A stretch of 28,956 nt of DNA from Chara braunii (taxonomy: Eukaryota > Streptophyta > Charophyceae > Charales > Characeae), in assembly GCA_003427395.1 (NCBI GenBank), contig BFEA01000110.1, positions 2,953,729 through 2,982,684 of the forward strand, written 5' to 3'. The position numbers and the translations under genes are program-made. Positions within the stretch are counted from its first letter, which is position 1. Every line of letters begins with the position of its first letter. The notes beneath the pieces are model-generated. The model was not told the origin of the DNA and made no database searches. It worked only from the letters and a program-made list of their open reading frames with translations. Shown here piece by piece: positions 9,396 through 21,090 of this stretch.

Positions 9396-10956
9396 GTCCC
9401 ACTAGCACGGGTTTGCTTTTCATTCCGTGACCGGTGCGGCAGGGTGCGGCGGGGCGCGGCGGAGCACGACAGCATTCGAGGCTTTTTGAAAAAAAATTGA
9501 AACACCTGACGAGGGCCCTGTAATGATGAGAATTCTGGTATGTGTGGGGACTGCCTATCGTTGGGCCTCCCTCTGTCTCTCACTCCGGCGGTAGTGTGAC
9601 GAACCACTTTCTGTAGCGCGTGACTTTCTGCGCAGCTACGTTGAGGGGTCCTAAGTTGGGAAGGTTGGGCCAATTACGAGAGATCGGGATCGGTGGGAAA
9701 TTGCATCAGTGCCCTTGCTTTTTCGTCTTTTTCGTCGCTAATTTTTGAATGGCTGGGTTCGGAGCCGGGTGTGTCCTAGGACAGCCGGTTGATTGATTGG
9801 TTGACCGAATGGCTGGCGCGCCGCCGTGCACACGATTGATAAATGTTGACGTCGTTTCTTTTGTTTCGGTTCCAAACTTTTGGGCGCGGACATCGCGCGG
9901 GAATTTGCTTCATTCTTTTTGGATTTTTCTTTTAAATCTTTTTCGAATTTTGTCGAGCCCCGATGGCTCTCGGAAATTCGGACTTTTCTTCTGGAATTTG
10001 TGTTTTTTGCTTCTTCGCATTACACAGGAATTTAGGAATTTCGTAATTAGGATTTTCCTTGCCGCGCGGCGCTTTTTGTCTACGCGCTTCTTCATACGGC
10101 TGCAACGGAACTCTGATTAGTAGGCGCCTTTAATCGTGTGTGTAACTGTAATTTCGGGCAGGCACCATTGTAACTGTATCTTTCTTCTTGTGCTTCGCCT
10201 TTCCCGCCCTTCTTCTCTTTTTGTTGCTGCGTTTTTGATAGCCGCGGTTTGCATGATCGGATCGAAAGCGGCTACGTCCCCCACACCGCGATCAGGTCAT
10301 GCAGACGTAGGCAATCCCTCCTCCCTTCTCCCTCCTAAGTCTTTGTAATTCCGTGTTTTTCGCGCATGCATGCACGCTATAAATTTCGGCTGCACGATTA
10401 GTTAGCTCTCTTAACCAGCTGTTGGAAGCTCAGGGTTGCGCGATCAGAGAGGGTCGGCACACGAGCGAAGTAAGAGGTGAGTAGAGCAGGGGTCGGGCGA
10501 CCCGACGAGTTGGTGCCAAACGCGAGGGGTTGGCGTGGGCCTCGACGGACTGTGGGCACGAGCGAACCTGACGGGTGCGGGAGGACTAAGCTGGGTGACG
10601 GCTTCGTGGGTTGGTGCACGACGACGGACTGTCCGCATCAGAGAAGAAGAGCGAGGGAGAGAGAGTTGAGGTTGATGAATGTGGAGTTGCTGTTCTTTCA
10701 TCTTTTCTCCCCCCCCCCCCCAATCTCGTGTATATAAATTTTGATTCCGGCTCTGGGCGATCTGCCCGTTTTCTGTTTCTCAGAATCTTGGCTTGGGTTT
10801 TTGCTCACATTTGCCCTCGCGATTCTTCCACCTCTGATGTGTTATGTGTATGATTACTGAATGGATGTATGGATGCCATGTTTGATTGCCTATCTTTTTG
10901 CTGGGAACCCTTGTCTTTGCTTTTGTTTGTCGAATTCGATGCACTCGTGTGTAGAA
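9396..10956 (+). other. Probable 5' region of the LINE, non-coding
   Basis: This T-rich sequence has no convincing gene ahead of the first LINE coding block. Two TATA-like words on the plus strand, CTATAAAT at about 10377-10384 and GTATATAAAT at about 10729-10738, could mark promoters for a LINE transcript. A GAGGTGAGT word at about 10474-10482 looks like a 5' splice donor. Where the LINE begins cannot be seen without another copy to compare. Confidence 0.3.
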
Positions 10957-13221
10957 TAGGAATTTTGCGCAATCGATAATCCTGTCCACACACGGTGAGG
11001 GGCCGAATGTGATGTCGTATGTAGCACGTTCCAGCACAATAGCTCGATGGTTGATACACAAGGGCAGTGACTGCATCCCATCCAGGGATGGCCCGGTTCG
11101 AGTGACCTTTCGTCCCTGGATGACACAGCAGGAACTTGACAACCTCAGCGACGCGGAGGCAGCATCCAAATTCAGGATAATAGCACTGAGAGTCCCTTTG
11201 GGGGCCCTCTTTTCAATGAAATCTGCGGTGGAAGGGCTGATGGGCCCAATCATCCACATGCATCCCCCTGAGTCCTGACAAAAAGGAGGAGGAACCCAGA
11301 CTCGGTAATGTTAAAATCGACTGCCACCCATCCGTAAAACAAAATTTTAAAGAATGGCTAATCATACGTAGACCGACAGGGCAAAACCTTTAGATACAGT
11401 TTGCAAACCAGGATACTCCCTTCTGTCAAAAATGCTTGTGGTGGTATCATGATGAGTTTGAACCTGATTGCCCGCGATTTTTAGAGCCTATGCCCACAGA
11501 TCGCCGCAGTCGGGGACATGGTAGAGGACGAGGACGAGGGAGGGAACCACCCATATCAGCAGCAGGGACACAGCACATGAGGCCCCCCCCAGCGAGGACA
11601 CCAGTACCAAGTGGGCAGGCTCCGGGAGGGCAGCCCGCTCCGATGGCCAATGGGCATGCAGGACAACCTCCTCCCCCTTACCAACCTCAGGCAGTCCCAC
11701 CCAACCTTCATCATGATACCACCACAGGATTTGGGTGGTTCCCTTCCGCATCTGCATCAACACCTGCAGCCATGCTTTCCTCCACACCTTGTGGAGGACA
11801 ACAGACATTCAATCCACACACACAACTCCACTCACCAAGACCAGTCCATCAGCACTCAATGACCCTCACAATCCAGACACCCACTTCCCCTCCATATCAT
11901 GACCAATCACCAACACAGCCCCACCGCCCGCCCCAGCGTCACCAATATTCAACGGCCTTTCACAGATCCCCGCCTCTGATTCATTCGCCCCCCCCCCCAC
12001 CCCCCAGCCCCCCGGCAACTGACCGCACCGCTCCATCATCACCAGGCACAGGGAATGAGCTCTCAACCCGCAACCGACCACCATGCGGCCCACATACCGG
12101 CCTCGGATGGGCCACATACCCACCCCACCATTCCGATGGGGCAGAGCACAATTACAGGGTCCCCAACCACTCAGCCTAGCGCTGTTCAACCTATCGAACA
12201 CACATACATTACTAGGGAAAATCCCGTATTTGCCAGGATTGACAGCGTTCCATCAGGCCCGCTAACAGACCAATCACCCGGGACTGGTATTGCCCACCCA
12301 CACTACGAGGAATAAACACAAGTAAGTATCATCACAGGGCAAGCCCAAAACCAGGGAACGGACGCTGTTATGTGGGACCAGCGGCAGCAGCTGAGGACAC
12401 CGGTCAAATAGAGAAGGATTAACGAATCTGGGCAGGGACTTACTACTCAAGAGGAAGAAGAAGGCGAAATGGAGTTTATCTCCATACCTGCAGCCAGACG
12501 TGCAGATCACACCTTGCCGCAATCTGAAACAGCAGCGACAACCTCAGCAACACCAGCAGATAAAGCCCCATCACAAGTGGGAGCAGTGCAACCACCTCCA
12601 GGCAGCATCAGACACCTGCTGGTCCTTCTTTTCTTCACGTTGACACCACAGGGAACCAAGTTCATGGCCACACGGACAGAACAGGGTGCCCTGACACTTT
12701 CGACAGTACCAGTGAGTGCATCACCAACAACCAAGGACGCAGTGAAGGTCGTGGCAGCCACATACGTCGCAAACCACTTCCCCTTTCGACTGGTTCCGGG
12801 CATCCGAATCGGTCGAAAGACGGTCGCAGCAGCTGCAGGCGGAAGCTGGCATTTCTCAATAGCTGTCATTGATGCTAAAGTACACCTAGATATGGCTGCT
12901 ATGCTGGCCTCACAAGGTACAGTCTGGCTCCCTGCCACATGGTTGTCAACAGCGACCTCTGAAGAGTTGCAGGGAACTTTCATCACGGAAGACACCAACA
13001 CCACTCTCGTGGCTGACTTCTGCTCATCACTGGCCACAGACAAGCACCCGAGCTCAGCGGGTTTCAGGCACCTCCTTATGGCCCCTTGGGCCACAGCAGG
13101 AGAGGTGGACCAACGACGCCCCAGACAGAACAGGCAGCTCTCAGATGACACACATCGGATCCAAAATGCAGCATCGGAAACTGCAGCAGCCGCATGGCCA
13201 GTTCATCATGTCCAGGCTTAA
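10957..13221 (+). pseudogene. LINE ORF1 (gag-like RNA-binding protein), broken
   Basis: ORF1 proteins bind the element RNA. Segment one (10957-11278) has the pattern of a DUF4283/RRM-like gag N-terminus (VRVTFRPWM, ALRVPLGALF). A frameshift near 11270 leads to segment two (to 12179), which has a TAG at 11391-11393 and then a zinc knuckle at 11424-11471 (C-x2-C-x4-H-x6-C; FCQKCLWWYHDEFEPDC). A Pro/His/Gln-rich linker follows, with another frame change near 12055 and stops at 12313 and about 12408. The last segment (12411-13221) holds about 150 residues of globular character with no family I recognise. The copy cannot make an intact protein. Confidence 0.75.
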
Positions 13222-16200
13222 GGTCGCAACGTGGAACGTTAGGGGACTGGGCGATACGTCCGGTCGTCATAAAGAGAGATCCAAGAAGTGGATGCACGAA
13301 CAGGCAATCCAAGTGATGCTGCCACAAGAAACCAAATTGGATGAGGACAAACTCCAATCCAATCACAGTTGATGGCGAGGGCCACAGTTGTGGGCCCCAG
13401 CAGAAGGTACAAAAGGCGGTTGTGCCATCCTGATTCACAGGAATCTGGATGCACAGGTGCTTGAATAGGAGGCTGATATATGGGGATAATGGTCTGGCTC
13501 CGCCTTCTAGTGGGACAAAAGTCTGGCTGATCATGTTTGTTTACGCACCATCAGACCCGAAGGAAGGGAGGTCCTTTTTGGAGGAGTTGCCAACCATCAT
13601 CCCAGATGCAGACAATGTGCTCCTGGCTGGAGATTTCAACGTGACGCTTATTCCAGGGCTAGACTCGCCACTTGTCACTCAGCGAAAAATGGACGCCATC
13701 ATGATGGCTGACTTCATTCAAGCGCAAAATCTGATGGACACCTTCAGACAAACTCACCCAACGGAATCAGGCTATACTTGGTTCTCTTCGCAGAGCAATG
13801 ACAACCAGCTGCCGCCCAAGAGAAGACTGGATCTTGTACTAGCGAAGGGTGCAATATGGGAAGCATGGACTGCGTCATCGAATCAATGTCAGATCACAGA
13901 CCGCGCACCGCCAGCTTTCAATTGGCGGATCAGTTGGTTAAGGGACTGGGAACCTTCAGACTCGACACGGAACTCCTGGAAGACCCGGAAGTGGGTAATT
14001 GGACAGCAGCACACTGGACATATTGGCAGCAGAAAAAGGAAGACTTTGACTCTGAGGAAGAGTGGCTGCAAGTTGGATTTAGGGTGGTCACTCGGGCTTT
14101 GGATGTCTTCTCTAGAGTAAGAGCACGGAACAGGAGGCAGCAGGAACAACAATGCGGAGATCAGATAGCGGAAGCAGAGGAAGAGCTGGAAAGCAGGCCA
14201 CTTGTGGAACTCTATTGGCAACGCAGCAGGGACAGAGCACTGTTAAAGTTAGAACAACTACAAGTCGAGCAGCAGGTTACCTGGGCAAAAAGAGCTCGCG
14301 AGAAAGGAATGTTGACAGCGGGTAGAATGACTAAGGAAACATTCAAGAGAATCTGCCCTCCGCGAGCGAATGCGCTGATACGAGAGCTTCATCACCCCTT
14401 TCACTCCGAAACATCGTTGGCGAAGGACACATATACTATCGATGCCTATGCTCTTACCTACTTCAGCGACATATTGACCTCGAGGAGGCCACCTGACCAA
14501 ATGCTGCAGCAACTTAAGGCGGAGAACGATCTTTGGCAACATACAACAACCAGGCTGTCACAAATGGCAAGGGCACAGCTGGATCTGCCGATAACACTAG
14601 AGGAGTTAAGCCAAACGGTCCGCAGCATGGCACGGGGAAAGAGCCCAGGTTCAGACGGACTCCTAGTCGAATTTTACGAATTCGCCTGAGACCAGCTCGG
14701 ACCATTGCTGTTAAGTCTATTCAACAGGATTCTGCAAGGAGGCAAATTGACGAAGGACATGAAGACGGGCATTATTACCCTAATTTACAAAAAAAGGGAC
14801 AAATGCAACATACGCAATTGACGTCCGATCTCAAGACTCAACGTCTCCTACAAAATTTTGTCCAAACTTCTGACGAGAACTCTCTCGCTTCCTACCTGGT
14901 TTCGTACACACAGATCAGGGAGCCTTCGTGCGAGGCAGGTCCATTGGGGAAAACATTCTCATGGCCATCGGAGCTCTAGAGATTATTCAAAAGGAGAATA
15001 GGCAGGTCCTAGTGCCAATGCTCGACCTAGAGAAAGCTTACGATCGAGTGAACTGGTCCTTTGTACTTGGGACATTGGAACACATGGGTTTTGGGCCCAA
15101 TTACTGCANGCCAATGCTCGACCTAGAGAAAGCTTACGATCGAGTGAACTGGTCCTTTGTACTTGGGACATTGGAACACATGGGTTTTGGGCCCAATTAC
15201 TGCACGTGGGTCAAGGAGCTCTACGTCGACTCCACAGCGTCCATTTGCATGAACGGACAGCTCACACCGACGTTTGCTCTCACACGTCCATTACGGCAAG
15301 GATGTCCCCTCGCCTCACTCCTCTTTGCGCTTCAGATGGAAGTATTTCTCAACGCCATCAGGGCGAATCCTCAAATCAAGGGTCTCGACCTTGGTGAAGG
15401 GGAGGCTATGACAATAGGTGCCACTGCCGACGACCTCTTGCTCACCATTGAAGCCACACAAGAGTCAGTAACGGAAGCCAAAATTTGTATAGACCCATAT
15501 GCCAGACTATCCGAAGCACAAGTAAACTGGGAGAAGTCTGTATATTTTCTCCCAGCGGACTATGAACTCACAGATCAGGATTGGGGCATGAAGCGGATTC
15601 CGTCTGACCTCTCAGAGAGATACTTGGGCATCCAAGTGTCCCTCACAGACTCCAGGATCAAGCAGCAAACCATCCTTCAGGCCAAAACGCGCTCAAGCAT
15701 ACAAAAGTGCAGAGTGGCAATCGGAATCTCGCTCCTTGGCAGAGCTATCCTGATAACCTCAGTGATTTTTGCACAGCTATGGCATGTGGCAGCAGTCTAT
15801 CTACTGGCCAAGCAGTGATCAAAGCAATCAAGTGCGAGGCAAGTCGGTATCTGTGGAAGCCGATGGCCAAAGAGGACGAAGCCTATATCTCCAAATCTGC
15901 CTGGTCGAAGGTGACAACTCACAAACAAGAGGGGGGGCTAAGCATCATTGACCCATATGGTCAAAACATAGCGCTGTTGACCAAGTGGCTCCTCAAAGCT
16001 ACCAATCAGGTGGAGCGAAGAGTATGGCTCCAAGTGTTGGGGTATCTGCTACAGCAGGAACCCTCACTTAAACGTAAGGAAGACGTATGGGTAGCGGTAT
16101 TCATGTCATCCTTTGCGCGAAGATGACTCCAATCACCATTGGGCAACGCCTGCTGGACTGCCTTGTCAACGTTGGCACCCACGGGAACATTCCAGCCGAC

Positions 16201-17410
16201 CACAAGAGAGGAGGTCCTCAGGCAACCACTGTTCGATAACGAAAGCATCATCTCACCTCAAGGATCTCCCTTCACAGCCACTGCAGCGCCAGGAAATTTC
16301 GGCAGAAGATGGCTAGAAAGGGGTATTTCCATAATCGCAGATCTTTGGGATGATGACTCGAAATAGTGGCATTTTGAGCAAGTACTCAGAGGAACCCTGT
16401 CCAGACTGCAACTGATACTACAACGCAGGAGAACACTCCTAGAAGCCATTCCACAAGATTGGAAAGATCTTTTGAGCACGGACACACTGGTGGAAGGTCA
16501 ATGGTACACGACACCTCAACACGCAGAGACCGGTACATACTTTCGGATTCAAGAGGTCCTCGAGGAAGACGTTCTACTGGCACAGAGTTGGCAGGCGCAA
16601 CAGCCTGCTATGGAGACCACTAACCTCGTATTTCAGGAAGAGGTGGCGCTTACCCCTGAGGAAGACCTCCAGCTCGTCTGTGTCCACACTAGTAGTACTT
16701 CATCAGCCACAACACAGAGTCTCCTGATGGGAGGGCAACCTCTAGCAGCAATGAGAATCGACCCACAAGGCCATTATTGGGAGCAACAGACAGGACAGCG
16801 CACCTACCTGCACCAATACTCCACAAAACAGGGAAGGAAGCTCCTGAATCCGGCCTGTCATCTTCCAAGCATCGTTGCGCAGAAGCTAAATAGGCAGTAG
16901 TCTCAGGCAACTCAGGCATCCTTGGTAACCGGGAGAGATCTCTGTGTTCTGTGGCAGCAGCTGCCAAGTCTCCCCTCTGTCAAGCTGTCGGGCCTCCTTT
17001 GGCTCCTCTCCCACGCAGTTGTCCCCACAGCCGTTTGGCTCTACGAAAGAGGCATGGATATTGCAACCAAATGTAAGCGTTGTGGGAGTAGGGAGGAGGA
17101 AACATTGGAGCACCTTTTTTACACCTGTCCGGCGTCAAGGAGGCTATGGACATGGTGGCAGGTTCACTGGTTCCGCTTCGTGGGTACTCTACTCCCCTGG
17201 GACATGACTTGGGTACTCCATGAACGCATACCGGTCTTGTGGTTCAGGCACACAGGCAGAGGATACGTGGCTCAAGCAGTCCGCGCCATCCTTATCTGGT
17301 TAATCTGGGAAGACATGAACAACATCCTCTTCAAGCAACAATGGACCAGTGACTCAACGATGAAAGGCAAATTCAAGGTCTGGCTCAGAGCGATGACACG
17401 GGTGGACTAG
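13208..17410 (+). pseudogene. LINE ORF2 (endonuclease-RT-zf-RVT), broken
   Basis: Encodes the enzyme for target-primed reverse transcription. The start is ATG 13208, giving MSRLKVATWNVRG. Endonuclease marks: WN, QETK, LLAGDFNV (about 13621-13644), SDH (about 13889). RT marks: GKSPGSDG (about 14637), RPIS (about 14826), LDLEKAYDRVNW (motif A), RQGCPLASLLF (motif B), ADD (about 15427, motif C), YLGI (about 15622). The C-terminal zf-RVT reads CKRCGS...HLFYTC at about 17070-17130. Breaks: in-frame TGA at 13370 and a TAG soon after; frameshifts near 13450, 13850, 14890 and 15790; TGA at the Trp sites of FAWDQLG (about 14687) and NWRPIS (about 14818); and three stops (16124, 16364, 16898) in the last block. 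It also contains the exact 96-bp duplication at 15015-15204. Confidence 0.88.
15015..15204 (+). repeat. Exact 96-bp duplication around a single N
   Basis: Bases 15015-15108 and 15111-15204 are identical over 94 bp, separated by N and G (15109-15110). The period is 96, so the reading frame is kept and RT motif A appears twice. The identity in an otherwise decayed element, together with the lone N, points to an assembly join of two overlapping ends and not to biology. Confidence 0.9.
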
Positions 17411-17962
17411 ATCAGAAAAGCTAAGAGGGGACGATCAACCAGAGGCCGGCATTGGTTTCTAGTGACGTGGGCTAGGGATAACCAGCTGGCAGCCATTACC
17501 CACGCGGACGATCTGGTCATCTCTCCGTGGCTCTGCGATTAAAGATTGGGGCACCATCTTGGACTGGTTCACAGTGCAGTAGACAGTAGGGATAGGCTGG
17601 CTACTGATTAATAGAGCAAGATAGTTAGGTAAGGTAGTAAGGAGGGCGGGAGTAAAACCAGGGCACTCGGTTTTTGTTGGTGACTGCAGTAGATCACAAG
17701 GGGAAGTGGGAGGAGAGGGCCCAGAAGTAGGAGGACATTAGTCCACCCGAGCGCAAGAGCCCGGGCTGAGACCAGGCCGTATAGGTTCGAGTATAGAGGT
17801 AGATAGATAAGGCACACATTATGGGCTAGGATTAGTAGATTAGGGGCTTGCACAGAGTAACCCGTCAACAAGGAAGTCTCAGGTCCTACACCAATCTAGG
17901 ATAAGTACTAAGCATCGTCACCAAGAGCTACACACATCGGGTCCCGAGGTCCCGTAAAAAGC
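17411..17962 (+). other. Probable LINE 3' untranslated region
   Basis: Follows the last ORF2 stop. It is G/A-rich without a convincing coding frame or poly(A) tract. A GGTTCGAGTATAG word at about 17785 resembles a pol III B box, but there is no matching A box. Confidence 0.4.
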
Positions 17963-18020
17963 GAAACTGGTTAATGCTGCCAGCACTGGATTCCATTCCG
18001 GGTTGAATTGTGAGGTCCCC
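17963..18020 (-). repeat. Dispersed short repeat, copy 2
   Basis: On the minus strand it contains GACCTCACAATTCAACCCGG, then CAGTGCTGGCAGCATTAACCAGTTT, matching blocks in the same order at 9340-9395. It abuts a TC run and the CA microsatellite, so it may be the end of an inserted element. Confidence 0.5.
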
Positions 18021-18022
18021 AA

Positions 18023-18023
<1 letters not shown>

Positions 18024-18104
<81 letters not shown>

Positions 18105-18255
18105 NNNNNNNNNNNNNNNNNNNNNNNNNNNNNNNNNNNNNNNNNNNNNNNNNNNNNNNNNNNNNNNNNNNNNNNNNNNNNNNNNNNNNNNNNNNNNNNN
18201 NNNNNNNNNNNNNNNNNNNNNNNNNNNNNNNNNNNNNNNNNNNNNNNNNNNNNNN

Positions 18256-18286
<31 letters not shown>
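18024..18286. repeat. TC/CA microsatellite spanning an assembly gap
   Basis: A TC run (about 18024-18040) and a CA run (about 18041-18104) are followed by 151 N (18105-18255) and more CA to 18286. The true array length is unknown. This gap forms the left edge of the 18.3-28.8 kb composite element. Confidence 0.95.
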
Positions 18287-18288
<2 letters not shown>

Positions 18289-18933
18289 TCATTTAAAAAG
18301 CCTGTTTTTTATTATTATATCTTATATTTTTTTATTTTTTATTTTTTATTTTTTATTTTTTATTTTTTATTTTTTATTTTATTTTTTCATTTTTTATTCA
18401 TCTTTTATTACGATAAAATTCTGAAAAAAAAAAACCCTTTTCCGAGGGTCGGTTTTTACCCCCGCATAAGACGCCCACCCCTTACTGAGCAACCGACCTG
18501 GATGGTACTTGTTGTTTTCTGTCCGACTTAAAGAAATCAGGCGGACTCTGTTATTAGGCCCAAACAGAGCCCTACCATGGGCCTTCCTTTAGGACTAGCC
18601 TAGTACCCGGATGCTTAATGCTTCTGAGGAATAGGACCAGGCCCTTGCGGGTCTTCATCTTGTCGGTTTTTGCATCGTTCGCTGTAGCCTCCTGTGAAAA
18701 CGTTTTTGGGAGCATACACATGTTTATATTTGGATCCAGCGACGATTGAAACCCTCAAAGTGGATGCGCTCGACTGCCGCCGCGAATGGTTGCTTGCAGG
18801 ACTGTGCTAGTTGCGTGAATGCGTTGTTAGCGTTCCTGTTGGCCCATCCAAGGTGCCAGCCTGCAGTAGCATCTGCTTCGCCATAGCTGGCTTCTGCTCA
18901 GATTTGATCGCGTGACTATTCGTGAGTACCTGA

Positions 18934-18957
18934 ATACGTGGTGACGTCTACACGTGA
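18934..18957 (+). promoter_or_regulatory. Cluster of ACGT-core elements, left repeat
   Basis: Three ACGT-core words lie within 24 bp: TACGTGG (18935-18941), TGACGTC (18942-18948, half of a CRE/C-box type site) and CACGTG (18951-18956, a palindromic G-box). In plants such sites bind bZIP and bHLH factors. The cluster is intact in the right repeat. This suggests a promoter in the repeat, but no TATA box is obvious downstream. Confidence 0.4.
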
Positions 18958-20591
18958 CTGTTTTTCGTTGTCTCGTTCCTTGCAAAGAAAAATGGTGGTC
19001 ACATCTTATCTGTCATGGCAACAACAGGGGTAATTTCGTTCTTCCATTTTGTCCCTCCCCCCACACCCTACCTCCCACCTTTCGCCCTGTATGTTCTCTC
19101 CTCTCCTCTCACCTCACTCTAATTAGTCCCACCACCCGCCCCCTACCTCCCACTTTTTCGCCTCATAACGTCCTCCCCTCCTGCCTCACTCTAAATGGTC
19201 TTGTCTAAGGATCTATAACCATCCTCTGTATGATACTTGCATCCCTTTCGGTACGTCATGAAAGAGGTTTTTTTCTCTGAAGAGCCGATCTGATGGGGGT
19301 CAGTGAAAAGTACTTAAGAGCTTGCTCCATCACCCTTTTTATTCATACGTCGCACCGCTCGACCAGATTGGGATCCCGTATCATCTCCTTTCTTCTTCGC
19401 TCACCCTTCCCGTTGCTTGTTCCCCTTGTTGATCTGATACGATGTCTTCTGCCGCCCTTATTCAAGTTGTCGTCTACATGTTCTGTTTGATGTGCATGAT
19501 GGGATTGGCTGCCTAGGGTCTCTTGGGTTCAGGTTGATCTGTGAGGAGCGGAGTAATGCAGCTTCTTGCGGCTGCGCACATAGCGCTTATTTTTTTGATT
19601 GCGTTCATGGCTTACATGGCGTTTCTGACGTTTATGGATCTACAATTCCTCAGAACGATATCTGGAGAATCAAGCTGTCGTAACTCGTCCTTTGTTCCCT
19701 TATCTAGGTGGTGCAAGGCGCTTTGATTACCTCGCTGCTAGAGTGTGATCTTGAAAAGATTTGAGAATCATGAGTAGAATGGTGACACGATCGCATCCTT
19801 GTTGGTTCCTGTTGATGTGCGACTTGGTGTTCATTACGATCTTGGCTGTTGGAGCCCGTATCTTGCTGCTTTTCGCTAACTATGTTTCGAGCCCGATGTC
19901 TTTTGATTCCTGTCCTTCGTCCCCGCTCATGCCCCCCTCTGCTCTTTCCTCATCTTGGGCCGTTGCTTGCCTCCTCCTTCTCCGCTACTTTTGCTTCGTT
20001 ACACTGCTTTTGACCATAATAATGTTTTTCGCAATATTGCACGTAAGTTTTCCTATGTTTGATCACGATGTGTTGCAAGGTGGCTGACATCCCTCGTCCG
20101 TGATGAGCAGTGTGATCCTAGGTGTTGACGGTGGTTTTTGAATGCTACTTCCGGGAGGGAACCGCTAATGACATGGTTTGACGCTCGCATCATAGCGATC
20201 TTCCTGAGGAGCTTTAGTTGGATCATACGCATTTCTGTATCATGTGTGTTCGGTTCTCCGCGCATCTTGACGATGACATAAGATTAGCACATCTCTAGCA
20301 ATGGACTCATAATTTTGTGCCTGCTTATCTTCCGAGAGGATATGTAATTTGGGGTACTGTTGCCTCGATGAGAATATCCCTTAAAGTTGGTTTCGCAAGG
20401 ATACATGCGTGTTCTTACGGAATATTTCGTGTTGGTTTTTGTTGGATGAATGGATGCCCATTGATGATCGTATGTTGAACTTTGCTCGCCTTTTATGGCT
20501 TATGCTGGATTTAATCGCAGCATATCGCATTGCCAGGAGTTATTGATCCATGCTCTGATACACTTTGTGACCTGAGTTATGTGGTTTGCTA

Positions 20592-20780
20592 TCTAATTCA
20601 TGGGTGAACGAGTTGAAGCCTTCTGATGTCTTCTTTAAGTCACACCCATTTTTGTTGCCTCTTTGAATTAACTTACCCGGGTCGCGGTATCTGTTGTCTA
20701 GTTCATGAATGTCTGGGTTGAACCCCTCTGAAGTCTTCTCCAGTCACACCCATTCTTGTCGTCACTGTGAATTAGTCTCC
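20592..20780 (+). repeat. 105-bp internal tandem duplication in the left repeat
   Basis: Two diverged units start at TCTAATTCATG (20592) and TCTAGTTCATG (20697). They share GGTTGAA.CC, CTCTGA.GTCTTCT, AGTCACACCCATT.TTGT and GAATTA. The right repeat has the same arrangement at about 28338 and 28443, so the duplication predates the copying of the repeat. Confidence 0.6.
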
Positions 20781-21090
20781 CTTTGCTTGATAGAGGAAAG
20801 AAATTTTGTTCACAATGTTGGATTGCTTTCTTCGTTCCCTCATTGGACCTTAGTATGACTAGTTCGGAGGTGATTATGATTTACAAGGTTGATAAACCAG
20901 TTTGGAGCATCGTATTGGATTTGAGTGGTGAAGTGATACCGGATGCTTGGTTGTCTTTTCCTCGTTGTTTTTTGGTAAAAGTTAGTGACGAAATGTTGCT
21001 TAATCTTGATGTTGTTCATGTATCACGAGCCCTTATGTAACATGCTGCGACACGGTCGCATGAGCCTAGCTTTGAAACATTACACACACA

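Larger units (their letters stand above)
10957..17410 (+). mobile_element. Decayed two-ORF LINE (non-LTR retrotransposon)
   Basis: The coding core of a plant-type LINE. ORF1 carries a DUF4283-like gag domain, a CCHC zinc knuckle, a proline-rich linker and an unassigned C-terminal domain. ORF2 carries an APE-type endonuclease, a reverse transcriptase and a zf-RVT zinc finger. Domain order and motifs match L1-type elements of plants. Both ORFs contain several frameshifts and stops, so the copy is dead. I do not see a poly(A) tail or target duplication. The 3' end probably lies between 17411 and 17962. Confidence 0.88.
18287..21090 (+). repeat. Left long direct repeat (pLTR-like), 2804 bp
   Basis: Begins ATTCATTTAAAAAGCCTG and ends GAAACATTACACACACA. 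By eye it is about 95% identical to 26087-28835. Near its start it has an A/T minisatellite with ATTTTTT units (about 18329-18398), where the right copy has a TA run. It has about 46 bp (around 18700-18750) that are missing from the right copy. Short open frames at equivalent places in both copies (for example 19761-20087 and 20783-21040) differ mostly at amino-acid-changing sites, so they do not look like conserved genes. Confidence 0.85.

Noticed and set aside
12507-13151. 214-residue minus-strand open frame
   Set aside because: Antisense shadow of the last segment of LINE ORF1, which shows the more protein-like frame.
17770-17800. Another SINE head (GGTTCGAGTATAG)
   Set aside because: B-box-like word only; no A box at the right distance.
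19276-19320. Possible hammerhead ribozyme in the direct repeats (CTGAAGA ... GTGAAAA with an internal CTGAT/GTCAG hairpin)
   Set aside because: The hairpin is not adjacent to the core strands, there is no cleavage arm, and stem III is not formed. The hairpin is kept in the right copy through a G-U pair, but it is not a hammerhead.
18287-21090. Several small membrane-protein-like open frames in the long direct repeats, present in both copies
   Set aside because: T-rich sequence gives hydrophobic translations by default. In the frame compared codon by codon (about 20857-21040 against 28602-28785) most differences change the amino acid or a stop, which argues against selection for protein.
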